Assembly: GCA_036558305.1 (NCBI GenBank)
Contig: DATBFX010000174.1
Coordinates: 1-21,471 of the forward strand
DNA from: DATBFX01 sp036558305
GTDB taxonomy: Bacteria; Chloroflexota; Chloroflexia; Thermomicrobiales; UBA6265
Reading direction: 5' to 3'
DNA: 21,471 nt
In this document: piece by piece, positions 1 through 6,747 of the stretch
Layout: each line of letters starts with the position of its first letter
How positions within the stretch are numbered: position 1 is the first letter of the stretch
Position numbers and translations under genes: made by a program
Notes under the pieces: generated by a model
What the model saw: the letters and a program-made list of their open reading frames with translations, nothing else
Database searches by the model: none
Told to the model about the DNA's origin: nothing

Positions 1-89
1 TCTGGCCCGTCGCCGGCGACGAACTCCGGCAGGTCGAGGTGTTCGCCCGAGAGGTCGTCCCGACGTTACGGGCGAGGCTGGACGAATAG
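1..89 (+). CDS. 3' end of a gene, possibly an LLM-class flavin-dependent oxidoreductase
   Basis: An open frame enters from the left edge (first full codon at base 3) and stops at TAG 87-89. The 28 visible residues begin with WPVAGDELRQ and end with the FAREVVPTLRARLDE tail. A closing helix of the form FA.EV.P.LR is common at the C-terminus of luciferase-like (LLM) monooxygenases, which use reduced flavin to oxidise small molecules. That assignment rests only on this tail and could be wrong. The gene converges on the HAF-repeat gene, with about 210 bp of hairpin-containing DNA between them. The bulk of the protein lies outside the window. Confidence 0.4.
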   Translation, partial: WPVAGDELRQVEVFAREVVPTLRARLDE

Positions 90-166
90 GAATGCACGCG
101 GCCTCTCCCACCCGTCATTCCGAGTCCTCATGCCCCGTCGGCGCGCCACGGCGGCATGAAAACCGA

Positions 167-200
167 CCCCGCGTATGTACGCGGGTATCGGGGAGTTTTT
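167..200 (+). terminator. Candidate intrinsic terminator between convergent genes
   Basis: A perfect 8-bp inverted repeat, CCCGCGTA (168-175) and TACGCGGG (178-185), is followed by a CGGGG that can alternatively pair with the upstream CCCCG, then by AG and five T (196-200). It lies 78 bp after the stop of the left-edge gene. GC-rich pairing followed by a T run is terminator-like, although the innermost stem is separated from the T run by ten bases. Confidence 0.4.
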
Positions 201-212
201 CACAGCAGCTTG

Positions 213-287
213 CCGAGGAATCTCCCGGAGCGGTAGCGGAGGCGTCTTTTTCGGGCGCGGCGCCACAGGCGGAAGGCGATTCCTCGG
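213..287. repeat. 10-bp inverted repeat after the HAF-repeat gene
   Basis: CCGAGGAATC at 213-222 is exactly complementary to GATTCCTCGG at 278-287, enclosing 55 bp. It starts 13 bp past the stop of the minus-strand HAF-repeat gene, so it could form a 3' hairpin in that transcript. There is no clear T run on the minus strand next to the stem, so calling it a terminator would be a guess. Confidence 0.4.
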
Positions 288-300
288 AAAGCAGGGCAGC

Positions 301-903
301 CTACGTCTGCGGTGTCAGCAGCAGCGCGTGCGTGACGCCGTTGGCGACGGCCTCGCCCGCGATCTGACCCGCGTCGTTGAGAGTGCGGACGTTGGTGATC
401 TCCCATCCGCTCCCCGGGACGAGCAGAGCATTGACGTCGGTCATCACGCCGTTCTCCCACAGAAAGCCATGCTGCGGGGCCGGCGTATCGGCAGTCCCTG
501 GCCCGGTCTCTGCCCCGCCGACGACCTGGCCGGTGTCGTTGAGACCGCTGGCGACACTGCTGGGACCGCCGAGCGTGCCGAGGTCGATCATCGTCCCGTC
601 GCGCCAGAGGAAGGCGTGCCTCGGCGGCGGGGCATCCGCGGACGCGGCACCAGGCGTGCCGCCGGTCGGAACCGCGATCTCGGAATCGCCGACGACGTGG
701 CCGTTGGCGTTCAAGCAGTAGCCGAAACTGTTCGCTCCCCCGAGCGTGCCCAAATCGACCACCTTGTAGCGGACGGACGCGGCCGGCGAAGCCTGACGCG
801 CTACGGCCCACGATGGGCCTAGGGCGATGAGGGCGAACAGGAGCGAGAACGTCGGGACGAGGAGACGGGGACGGATCGGGAGACGAAGCTGTGAACGGTG
901 CAT
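301..903 (-). CDS. Secreted HAF-repeat protein
   Basis: A 200-aa protein. The N-terminus MHRSQLRLPIRPRLL followed by a hydrophobic stretch (about 14-35) and ARQASPAA is a signal peptide, so the product is exported. The mature part carries degenerate HAF repeats: DLGTLGGANS (50-59) with LNANGHVVG (64-72), then HAFLWRDGTMIDLGTLGG (97-113 region) with LNDTGQVVG (121-129), then HGFLWENG with LNDAGQIAG (about 175-183). HAF repeats are short beta-rich units of unknown function in extracellular proteins. An in-frame ATG lies further upstream, at 978, but the start at 903 is chosen because GGAAGGAG sits 6 bp before it and the signal peptide begins there. It is the last gene of the sigma/propeller unit, 137 bp after the propeller gene, so it may be cotranscribed. 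No enzymatic residues are recognisable. Confidence 0.8.
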   Translation of the reverse strand: MHRSQLRLPIRPRLLVPTFSLLFALIALGPSWAVARQASPAASVRYKVVDLGTLGGANSFGYCLNANGHVVGDSEIAVPTGGTPGAASADAPPPRHAFLWRDGTMIDLGTLGGPSSVASGLNDTGQVVGGAETGPGTADTPAPQHGFLWENGVMTDVNALLVPGSGWEITNVRTLNDAGQIAGEAVANGVTHALLLTPQT

Positions 904-1040
904 CGTGGGCTCCTTCCCTGTTTGGATTGTGACCGCGAACGGTCGGGGTTCCTCGCTGCGGCGGGCATGGCGGACCACGCCGGGGGTTGGCCACGCTCTT
1001 CCTCCTCGATGTCCAGCGACGAGTGTGTTGCGGTGTTGGA

Positions 1041-1796
1041 TCAGCGGCTGTCGCCGAGCGCGGTGACGAGGGCGCTCTTCGTCGGTTCGGCGATCGAGCC
1101 GACGAAGACCATCCCGCCGGCGACGACCGGCGAGGTGTCGGCTCCCTCACCAAGCGCAACCCGCCAGCGCTCGACCCCCGTCCGCGCGTCGAGCGCGTGG
1201 AGCACGCCGTCGTCGGCGCCGGCGTAGACGATTCCGTCGGCCACCGACGGCGACCCGAGGGCGCGGCCTCCGGTCGTGAAGGTCCAGCGCGTCGTCGGTC
1301 GGCCGTGCGGTCCCGGTCCCGGTTGCTCGCCGGTCCTGGCGGCACCGCCACGGAACATCGGCACGTTGCCGATCGGGCCGGGTCCAGACACCTCCCGCGT
1401 TAGCACGAGGACGGAGGCGAGGAGAACGACGACGAACAGCGCCGCCGAACTGATTTGGGCAAGCGGCCACACCCGTCGCGGTCGCGACGAAGGCAGGGCC
1501 GGGAGGGCTGGCCAGCGCCCGGCCGCGCGCCCGTTCAATCCTGGAATGAGAGGCGGGCTCGGGAAGACCGAGCCGGTGAGTGCTGCCGTATCCACGATCT
1601 TCTTCTCCAGGTTGGCGACGAACGCCGGGTTCGGAGTCGGCCGGTTGCCGAGCGTGCGGAAGCGGCGAATCGTCTCCGTCAACTCCGCGTCGAGCGCCCG
1701 GTCCTCCGGCGATCCGCTAGTGCTGTCCGCCAGCCGGTCGAGGTAGCGATCCAGGCGATCCATCGCGTCGCGGTCGTCGCGCTCATCGATCGCCAT
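1041..1796 (-). CDS. Membrane anti-sigma-like protein with a short PQQ-type beta-propeller segment
   Basis: A 251-aa protein. Residues 1-70 are charged and helical with no zinc-finger HxxxCxxC. A single transmembrane helix spans about 114-134. The outside part (145-251) begins PMFRGGAARTG and has two PQQ-like beta-propeller strands: SPSVADGIVYAGADDGVLHALDARTG (182-207 region) and SPVVAGGMVFVGS (222-234). The ATG at 1796 overlaps the sigma-factor stop by 14 bp and is preceded by GGAGG, so translation is probably coupled. From this arrangement I infer a membrane partner of the sigma factor: a cytoplasmic N-terminal domain that may hold sigma and an external propeller that may sense the envelope. 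Two blades are far fewer than a closed propeller needs. The C-terminus is therefore either truncated or completes a propeller with another chain, possibly the HAF protein. Confidence 0.75.
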   Translation of the reverse strand: MAIDERDDRDAMDRLDRYLDRLADSTSGSPEDRALDAELTETIRRFRTLGNRPTPNPAFVANLEKKIVDTAALTGSVFPSPPLIPGLNGRAAGRWPALPALPSSRPRRVWPLAQISSAALFVVVLLASVLVLTREVSGPGPIGNVPMFRGGAARTGEQPGPGPHGRPTTRWTFTTGGRALGSPSVADGIVYAGADDGVLHALDARTGVERWRVALGEGADTSPVVAGGMVFVGSIAEPTKSALVTALGDSR

Positions 1797-2406
1797 CGCG
1801 CACCTCCGTTCGACTCCCCGCCCCGAGCAGCTTGCACAGCCGGGCGTAGCCACGGACCTGGGCGATCTTGACGGCGGCGTGCGTCCGGCCGAGGACGCGC
1901 GCGACTTCTGGTCCGGTCAGTCCCGCCAGGCGAAGTTCCAGCACCCGCGCCTGATCGGGAGCAAGCTGGGTCAGCAGTGCCTGCACCGCCCGGTCCCCTT
2001 CGGCCGCCAGGGCCAAATCCTCCGGGCTTGGTGCGGCAGCGACGACGTCCGGGGCCGAATCCAGCGGCTCACTCGGCCGCCGGGCGCGATAGCTGTCGGT
2101 CACGACGTTGTGGGCGATCGCAAAGAGCCAGGAGCGGAACGACTGGTTGTCCCGGTGTCGCGGCAGCGCCACCAGCGCCTTCAGGAAGACGCCGCTGGTC
2201 GCATCTTCCGCGGCTTCGGCGGTACCGAGGCGGTGGTAGCAGTAGCGGTAGACCGCGGTCACGTAGCGGCGGTAGCGCAGCGCGAACGACGCCGGATCCA
2301 GCTTCGCCCGCGCGACCATCGCCGCATCGTGGTCGGTCGCGAAGGGACCAGGAGGCCACGCCTCCGCCGTGGGGGGACCGGTTTGCTGGAAACCCGGCCG
2401 TGGCAT
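1783..2406 (-). CDS. ECF-type RNA polymerase sigma factor
   Basis: A 207-aa protein with the two-domain ECF layout. Sigma region 2 spans about 38-110, with YRRYVTAVYRYCYHRLG, AAEDATSGVFLKAL and the FRSWLFAIAHNVVTDSYR motif. An acidic/alanine-rich linker follows (115-138). Region 4 spans about 140-193, with LAPDQARVLELRLAGLTGPEVA and an HTH ending in HAAVKIAQVRGYARL. It directs RNA polymerase to a set of promoters, usually under an anti-sigma partner. The longer open frame upstream has no sigma character. ATG 2406 follows GGGAGG at good spacing and opens a short leader typical of the family. The stop overlaps the next gene by 14 bp. It is divergent from the rhamnosidase gene across a 292-bp regulatory region. 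Confidence 0.93.
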   Translation of the reverse strand: MPRPGFQQTGPPTAEAWPPGPFATDHDAAMVARAKLDPASFALRYRRYVTAVYRYCYHRLGTAEAAEDATSGVFLKALVALPRHRDNQSFRSWLFAIAHNVVTDSYRARRPSEPLDSAPDVVAAAPSPEDLALAAEGDRAVQALLTQLAPDQARVLELRLAGLTGPEVARVLGRTHAAVKIAQVRGYARLCKLLGAGSRTEVRDGDR

Positions 2407-2698
2407 CTCGTCCCTCCCCGATCGATCGCGCACGTGCAGCGGTGTAGACGGAGATCGGGGCAAACAGGATACGGGGGACCGGAGGGAAATAATCCGCATT
2501 CGACCAGTGAAGCGAATAGACCGCCAGACAGCCTGGATCGATCGCAGAGGCGGCCACGCAATCCGTCCGGTGGATGGGCGACGCGGCGCTTCCTCGCACC
2601 CGCCGGCCTTGCCCCGGCCGCACGCCAACCGCTTTAATTCGGCAGGGTTCCCTTGCTCGATCGATCGCCTTTTCGCAAGACAAAACGGAGTCGCCCGT
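2407..2698. promoter_or_regulatory. Divergent regulatory region with three GATCGATCGC copies
   Basis: This 292-bp gap separates the start of the sigma gene (minus) from the start of the rhamnosidase gene (plus). The 10-mer GATCGATCGC occurs exactly at 2420-2429, 2536-2545 and 2659-2668, at intervals of 116 and 123 bp. Its core GATCGATC is self-complementary, as expected of a dimer binding site. No confident -35/-10 pair is visible for either gene. A TATCCT on the minus strand around 2465-2470 is a weak -10 candidate for the sigma gene. Confidence 0.45.
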
Positions 2699-5437
2699 AT
2701 GACCGACAGCATCGCACCGGTGGACCTGCGTTGTGAATACCTCGTCGACCCGCTCGGGATCGACGTCGCGTGGCCTCGTCTGAGTTGGGTCCTCGACGGC
2801 GAGGGGAGGGGACTCCGGCAGACCGCCCACCAGATCGTCGCCGCCTCCCATCCGGATCGCCTCGCAGCGGAAGCCGGCGATCTCTGGGACTCCGGCAAGG
2901 TGCTCGGCAGCGAATCGGCCCACGTCGTCTACGGCGGTTCACCCCTCGGTTCCCGCCAACGGGTGTGGTGGACCGTCCGGGTCTGGGACCAGAACGGCGC
3001 GGCATCGCCCTTCAGTCCGCCCGCCTGCTGGGAGATGGGCCTGCTCCAACCGGACGATTGGCGCGGGTCCTGGATCGGTCTGCGCCGGGCGGACGAGGCG
3101 CGCCGCCCGGCTCCGGACCTGCCGCCCGGCGCCCGTCGCGACCTCGCGGAACTCGACCTGCCGCCCTGCCCCTACCTCCGCACGACCTTTGCCCTGCCGC
3201 GTCCGGTCCGGCGCGCCCGCCTCTACGCGACCGCCCGCGGCGTCTACGAGCTCCGTCTCAACGGCCGGCGCGCCGGCGACGCGGTCCTCGCGCCCGGCTG
3301 GACCGATTACGGGCACCGCATCCAGTACCAGACCTACGACGTGTCCGACCTCCTCAGTGCGGGAGACAACGCCCTCGGTGCGATCCTGGGTACCGGCTGG
3401 TACGCCGGCTACATCGGTTGGCACGGCGAAAACAAGCACTACGGGGTGCGCCCGGAGCTCTTGGTCCACCTCATCGTCGAACACGACGACGGTTCGACCA
3501 CGACCGTCGTCAGCGACGAGAGCTGGCGCGTCGCGACCGGCCCGATTCGGTACTCCGACCTCCTCATGGGCGAGTCCTACGACGCGCGGGCCGAGTTACC
3601 CGGTTGGGACCTCCCCGGCTACGACGACCGCGGCTGGCAGCCCGTCACCGCCGAACCCCGCGACGATGTCCTGCTGGTCGCGGACCGGGCCGAACCGGTC
3701 CGCGTCATCGCTGAGCTTCCACCACGGTCGATCGCCCAACGCCCACCCGATCTCGCGATCGTCGACCTCGGCCAGAACATCACGGGCTGGGTCCGCTTGC
3801 GCGTGCGGGGCCCGGCGGGCACGACCGTCCGCCTCCGCTTCGGCGAGCGCCTCAACCCGGACGGCACCCTCTACATCGAGAACATGCGCACCGCCCACCA
3901 GACCGACTTCTACACCCTCCGCGGTGGCGACGATGAGACCTACGAGCCCCGCTTCACCTTCCACGGGTTTCAGTACGTCGAAGTCACCGGCTACCCGGGC
4001 GAGTTGACCACGGACGCGATCACCGGTCGCGTCGTCGGCTCCGATCTCCCCACGACGGGCGACTTCCGCTGCTCCAACGATATGGTCAACCAGCTCCAGC
4101 GCAACATCGTCTGGGGTCAGCGCGGCAACTTCCTCTCGGTCCCGACCGACTGCCCGCAGCGCGACGAGCGGCTCGGCTGGCTCGGCGACGCCCAGGTCTT
4201 CGTCCGCACCTCCTGCTTCAACGCCGCCGCCGCCCCCTTCTGGACCAAGTGGCTGACCGACGTCGCCGACGCCCGCTCGCCGGAAGGCGCCTTCCCCGAT
4301 GTCGCACCCCGGTTGATCGTCACCACCGACGGCGCCCCCGCCTGGGGCAACGCCGGCGTCATCGTCCCGTGGACCCTCTACCAATGCTACGGCGACCGCC
4401 GCCTCATCGAAGAGCACTACGAGGCGATGGCCGCGTGGTTGACCTACCTGCAGGACGCCAACCCCGACCTCCTCTGGACCAACCGTCGCGGCAACGACTA
4501 CGGCGATTGGCTCGCCGTCGGCGAATCCACCCCGAAAGACCTGATCGGCACCGCCTTCTTCGCCCAGGACGCCCGCCTCCTGGCGCGGATGGCCCGCGCG
4601 ATCGGTCGGACCGATGACGGTGCGCGGTACGACGACCTCTTCGCCCGCATCACGTCCGCCTTCCGCGCCGCCTACGTCGACGACACCGGCCGCGTCGCCG
4701 GCGACTCGCAGACCGCCTATGCCCTCGCCCTCGCCATGGACCTCCTCCCCTCCGCCTTGCGGCCGGCGGCCGCCCGGCACCTCGTCGCCAACATCGCCCG
4801 CCACGATTGGCACCTGACGACCGGTTTCGTCGGCGTCTCCCACCTCTGCCCGGTCCTGACCGAAGCGGGCTACGGCGACGTTGCCTACCGCCTTTTGCTG
4901 AACGAGACCTTTCCCTCCTGGGGCTACATGATCGCCCGCGGCGCGACGACGATGTGGGAGCGGTGGGACGGCTGGACCGAGGAGCGCGGTTTCCAGACCC
5001 CGCAGATGAATTCCTTCAACCACTACGCCTTCGGCGCCATCGGCGACTGGCTCTACCGCTACGTCGCCGGCATCGACCTCGATCCCGACCGCCCTGGCTA
5101 CGAACACGTCGTCGTCCGCCCCTTCCCCGGCGGCGGTCTCACCCACGCCGGCGCGTCCTACCGCTCCGTCCGTGGTCTGGTCGCCAGCGAATGGCGCCGC
5201 GACGGCGACACCTTCCTCCTCACCGCCACCATCCCCGCCAACTCAACCGCCACCGTCCTCGTCCCGACCACATCCCCCGCATCCGTGACACTCGTCGACG
5301 AACCGACTTCGACCGATGACCCGTCTGCGCCGACGGTCGTAGGCAGCGATGATGAGCGCGTGACCTTCGGTGTGGGATCGGGGCGATACCTGTTCCGCTC
5401 GACGCTGACCCAAAGCGCCGCTGGCAGGGGTGGGTGA
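2699..5437 (+). CDS. Alpha-L-rhamnosidase, glycoside hydrolase family 78
   Basis: A 912-aa enzyme, normal length for bacterial GH78, which removes terminal alpha-L-rhamnose from plant glycosides, pectic or bacterial polysaccharides by an inverting mechanism. In order: an N-terminal Ig/FnIII-like domain opening with VDLRCEYLVDPLGIDV (about 8-125), a lectin-like domain (about 145-320, with YVTARGVYELRLNG-like residues around 180-195), a beta-sandwich (about 330-440), the (alpha/alpha)6 catalytic barrel (about 460-790) and a C-terminal beta-sandwich. The barrel contains VPTDCPQRDERLGWLGD, with E490 the likely general acid, and MWERWDGW, with E754 the likely base; both are assigned by family analogy. 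There is no signal peptide, so it should act on imported oligosaccharides. The ATG at 2699 is chosen because family homology begins there and GGAG lies upstream. The open frame continues 110 codons further 5' without rhamnosidase character. No transporter for its substrate is nearby. Confidence 0.95.
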   Translation: MTDSIAPVDLRCEYLVDPLGIDVAWPRLSWVLDGEGRGLRQTAHQIVAASHPDRLAAEAGDLWDSGKVLGSESAHVVYGGSPLGSRQRVWWTVRVWDQNGAASPFSPPACWEMGLLQPDDWRGSWIGLRRADEARRPAPDLPPGARRDLAELDLPPCPYLRTTFALPRPVRRARLYATARGVYELRLNGRRAGDAVLAPGWTDYGHRIQYQTYDVSDLLSAGDNALGAILGTGWYAGYIGWHGENKHYGVRPELLVHLIVEHDDGSTTTVVSDESWRVATGPIRYSDLLMGESYDARAELPGWDLPGYDDRGWQPVTAEPRDDVLLVADRAEPVRVIAELPPRSIAQRPPDLAIVDLGQNITGWVRLRVRGPAGTTVRLRFGERLNPDGTLYIENMRTAHQTDFYTLRGGDDETYEPRFTFHGFQYVEVTGYPGELTTDAITGRVVGSDLPTTGDFRCSNDMVNQLQRNIVWGQRGNFLSVPTDCPQRDERLGWLGDAQVFVRTSCFNAAAAPFWTKWLTDVADARSPEGAFPDVAPRLIVTTDGAPAWGNAGVIVPWTLYQCYGDRRLIEEHYEAMAAWLTYLQDANPDLLWTNRRGNDYGDWLAVGESTPKDLIGTAFFAQDARLLARMARAIGRTDDGARYDDLFARITSAFRAAYVDDTGRVAGDSQTAYALALAMDLLPSALRPAAARHLVANIARHDWHLTTGFVGVSHLCPVLTEAGYGDVAYRLLLNETFPSWGYMIARGATTMWERWDGWTEERGFQTPQMNSFNHYAFGAIGDWLYRYVAGIDLDPDRPGYEHVVVRPFPGGGLTHAGASYRSVRGLVASEWRRDGDTFLLTATIPANSTATVLVPTTSPASVTLVDEPTSTDDPSAPTVVGSDDERVTFGVGSGRYLFRSTLTQSAAGRGG

Positions 5438-5495
5438 CGCGCCGGCAGCGTCACCGCGAACCGTTCTTACGGCGCGTTGCAGAGGAGTCGACTCC

Positions 5496-5583
5496 GTAGG
5501 GGCGGACCGCCGTGTCCGCCCTCCCCGAATGCAGCGCACGCCGAGGGCGGACAGCGCCCAGAGGGCACCCGGTCCGCCCCTAC
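5496..5583. repeat. Nested inverted-repeat (REP/MITE-like) element between convergent genes
   Basis: The outer arms GTAGGGGCGGACC (5496-5508) and GGTCCGCCCCTAC (5571-5583) are a perfect 13-bp inverted repeat. Inside them a second perfect 11-bp pair, TGTCCGCCCTC (5513-5523) and GAGGGCGGACA (5543-5553), gives a two-tier cruciform of 88 bp. It lies between the rhamnosidase stop and the CDF transporter stop. It could terminate transcription from both sides or be a dispersed repetitive element. There is no coding potential. Confidence 0.75.
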
Positions 5584-5628
5584 ACGATCACGGGGCCGTT
5601 TGCTCTGAAATACGCTGTAAGTGCGGAT

Positions 5629-6747
5629 CTATGCGTTTGTGCCGGACAACCGCGTGCGCAGTGGGTCGTGTTCGTCGTGGTGGGCGAGGTCGGCGTGGGG
5701 ATCGATCCCGTCGTGCTCGCACGGATCGACGTGGACCGTGGCGCTCGCCAGTTTCGGGACCGCGTGCAGCATCGCGTGGCGGGCCCGCTCCGCGATCTCG
5801 TGCCCCTCGACCAGCGTCAGATCGCGATCGGCGGCGACGTTCGCCTCGGCGTGCAGGCTGTGGCCGATCCAGCGCGCCCGGATCATCGGGACACCCTGCA
5901 CGCCATCGGCACCGGCCGCCGCCGCGCGGGCGCGGTCGAGCAGGTCCGGATCGACCGCGTCCAGCAACCGGCGCCAAATCTGGACGACTGCACCCTTCAG
6001 GATCACCAGGATCGCCACGGTGATCGCGAGACCGACCAGCGGGTCTAGGATCGACACCCCGAGCCACGACCCGATCGCCCCGATCAGCACCGCCAGCGAG
6101 GTGAACCCGTCGGTCCGGGCGTGGTAGCCGTCGGCGACGAGGGCGGCGCTGCCGATCCGTTGCCCGGTCCGGATGCGGATTCGGGCGACCACTTCGTTGC
6201 CCGCGAACCCAAGGATGGCGGCGACGGCGACCCAGGCAACGTGCTCCACCTCGTGGCGATGGATCAGTTTGTCGAGCGATTGCCAGGCGGCGATCGCCGA
6301 CGAGACCGCGATCACCAGGACGACGAAGACCCCCGCCAGATCCTCGGCCCGCCCGAACCCGTAGCCGTAGCGCCGGTCCGGCGGCCGCCGGCTCAAGGTG
6401 AAGGCGAGCCAGAGCGGCAACGCCGTCGCCGCGTCGGCGAAGTTGTGGATCGTGTCGGCCAGCAATCCCGCCGACCCGCTGACCATCGCGACGACGAGTT
6501 GCATCACCGCCGTCACGCCGAGGATCAGCAGCGACATCTTGACCGCCCGAATCCCCTCCGCCGACCCGGCCAGCGCGTCGTCGAGACTGTCCGCCGCGTC
6601 GTGGCTGTGCGGCCGGAACAGATCGGTCAGGAACCCGCGGACGCCGCCGTGTTCGTGGTCATGACCGTGCTCGTGATGGTGATCGTCATGGTCATGAACG
6701 TGCCCGGCATCTTGCGCCTCATCATCGTCGTGCTGAGGCCCGCTCAT
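5629..6747 (-). CDS. Cation diffusion facilitator (CDF) transporter, zinc/cadmium type
   Basis: A 372-aa membrane protein that should export divalent metal from the cytoplasm in exchange for protons. The N-terminus is extremely His/Asp-rich (residues 16-33, ending HDHEHGG), a likely metal-buffering tail. About six transmembrane helices follow (about 70-290). The transport-site motifs are HNFAD in TM2 (H101/D105) and HARTD in TM5 (H209/D213). The HxxxD pattern in both helices is typical of Zn/Cd exporters and differs from the DxxxD of Mn-type members. A cytoplasmic C-terminal domain (about 295-350) and a second His/Asp-rich tail (ending HDEHDPLRTRLSGTNA) complete it. Its ATG overlaps the stop of the LAL regulator as ATGA, so the two should be translated from one mRNA. 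Confidence 0.94.
   Translation of the reverse strand: MSGPQHDDDEAQDAGHVHDHDDHHHEHGHDHEHGGVRGFLTDLFRPHSHDAADSLDDALAGSAEGIRAVKMSLLILGVTAVMQLVVAMVSGSAGLLADTIHNFADAATALPLWLAFTLSRRPPDRRYGYGFGRAEDLAGVFVVLVIAVSSAIAAWQSLDKLIHRHEVEHVAWVAVAAILGFAGNEVVARIRIRTGQRIGSAALVADGYHARTDGFTSLAVLIGAIGSWLGVSILDPLVGLAITVAILVILKGAVVQIWRRLLDAVDPDLLDRARAAAAGADGVQGVPMIRARWIGHSLHAEANVAADRDLTLVEGHEIAERARHAMLHAVPKLASATVHVDPCEHDGIDPHADLAHHDEHDPLRTRLSGTNA

Noticed and set aside
2369..2698. 110-codon N-terminal extension of the rhamnosidase
   Set aside because: It overlaps the sigma-factor start, has no family similarity, and the ATG at 2699 begins the usual GH78 N-terminus with a ribosome site.
3596..5146. Minus-strand 516-codon open frame opposite the rhamnosidase
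   Set aside because: Gly/Val/Glu-rich shadow of a strongly biased coding strand. The rhamnosidase motifs on the plus strand are unambiguous.
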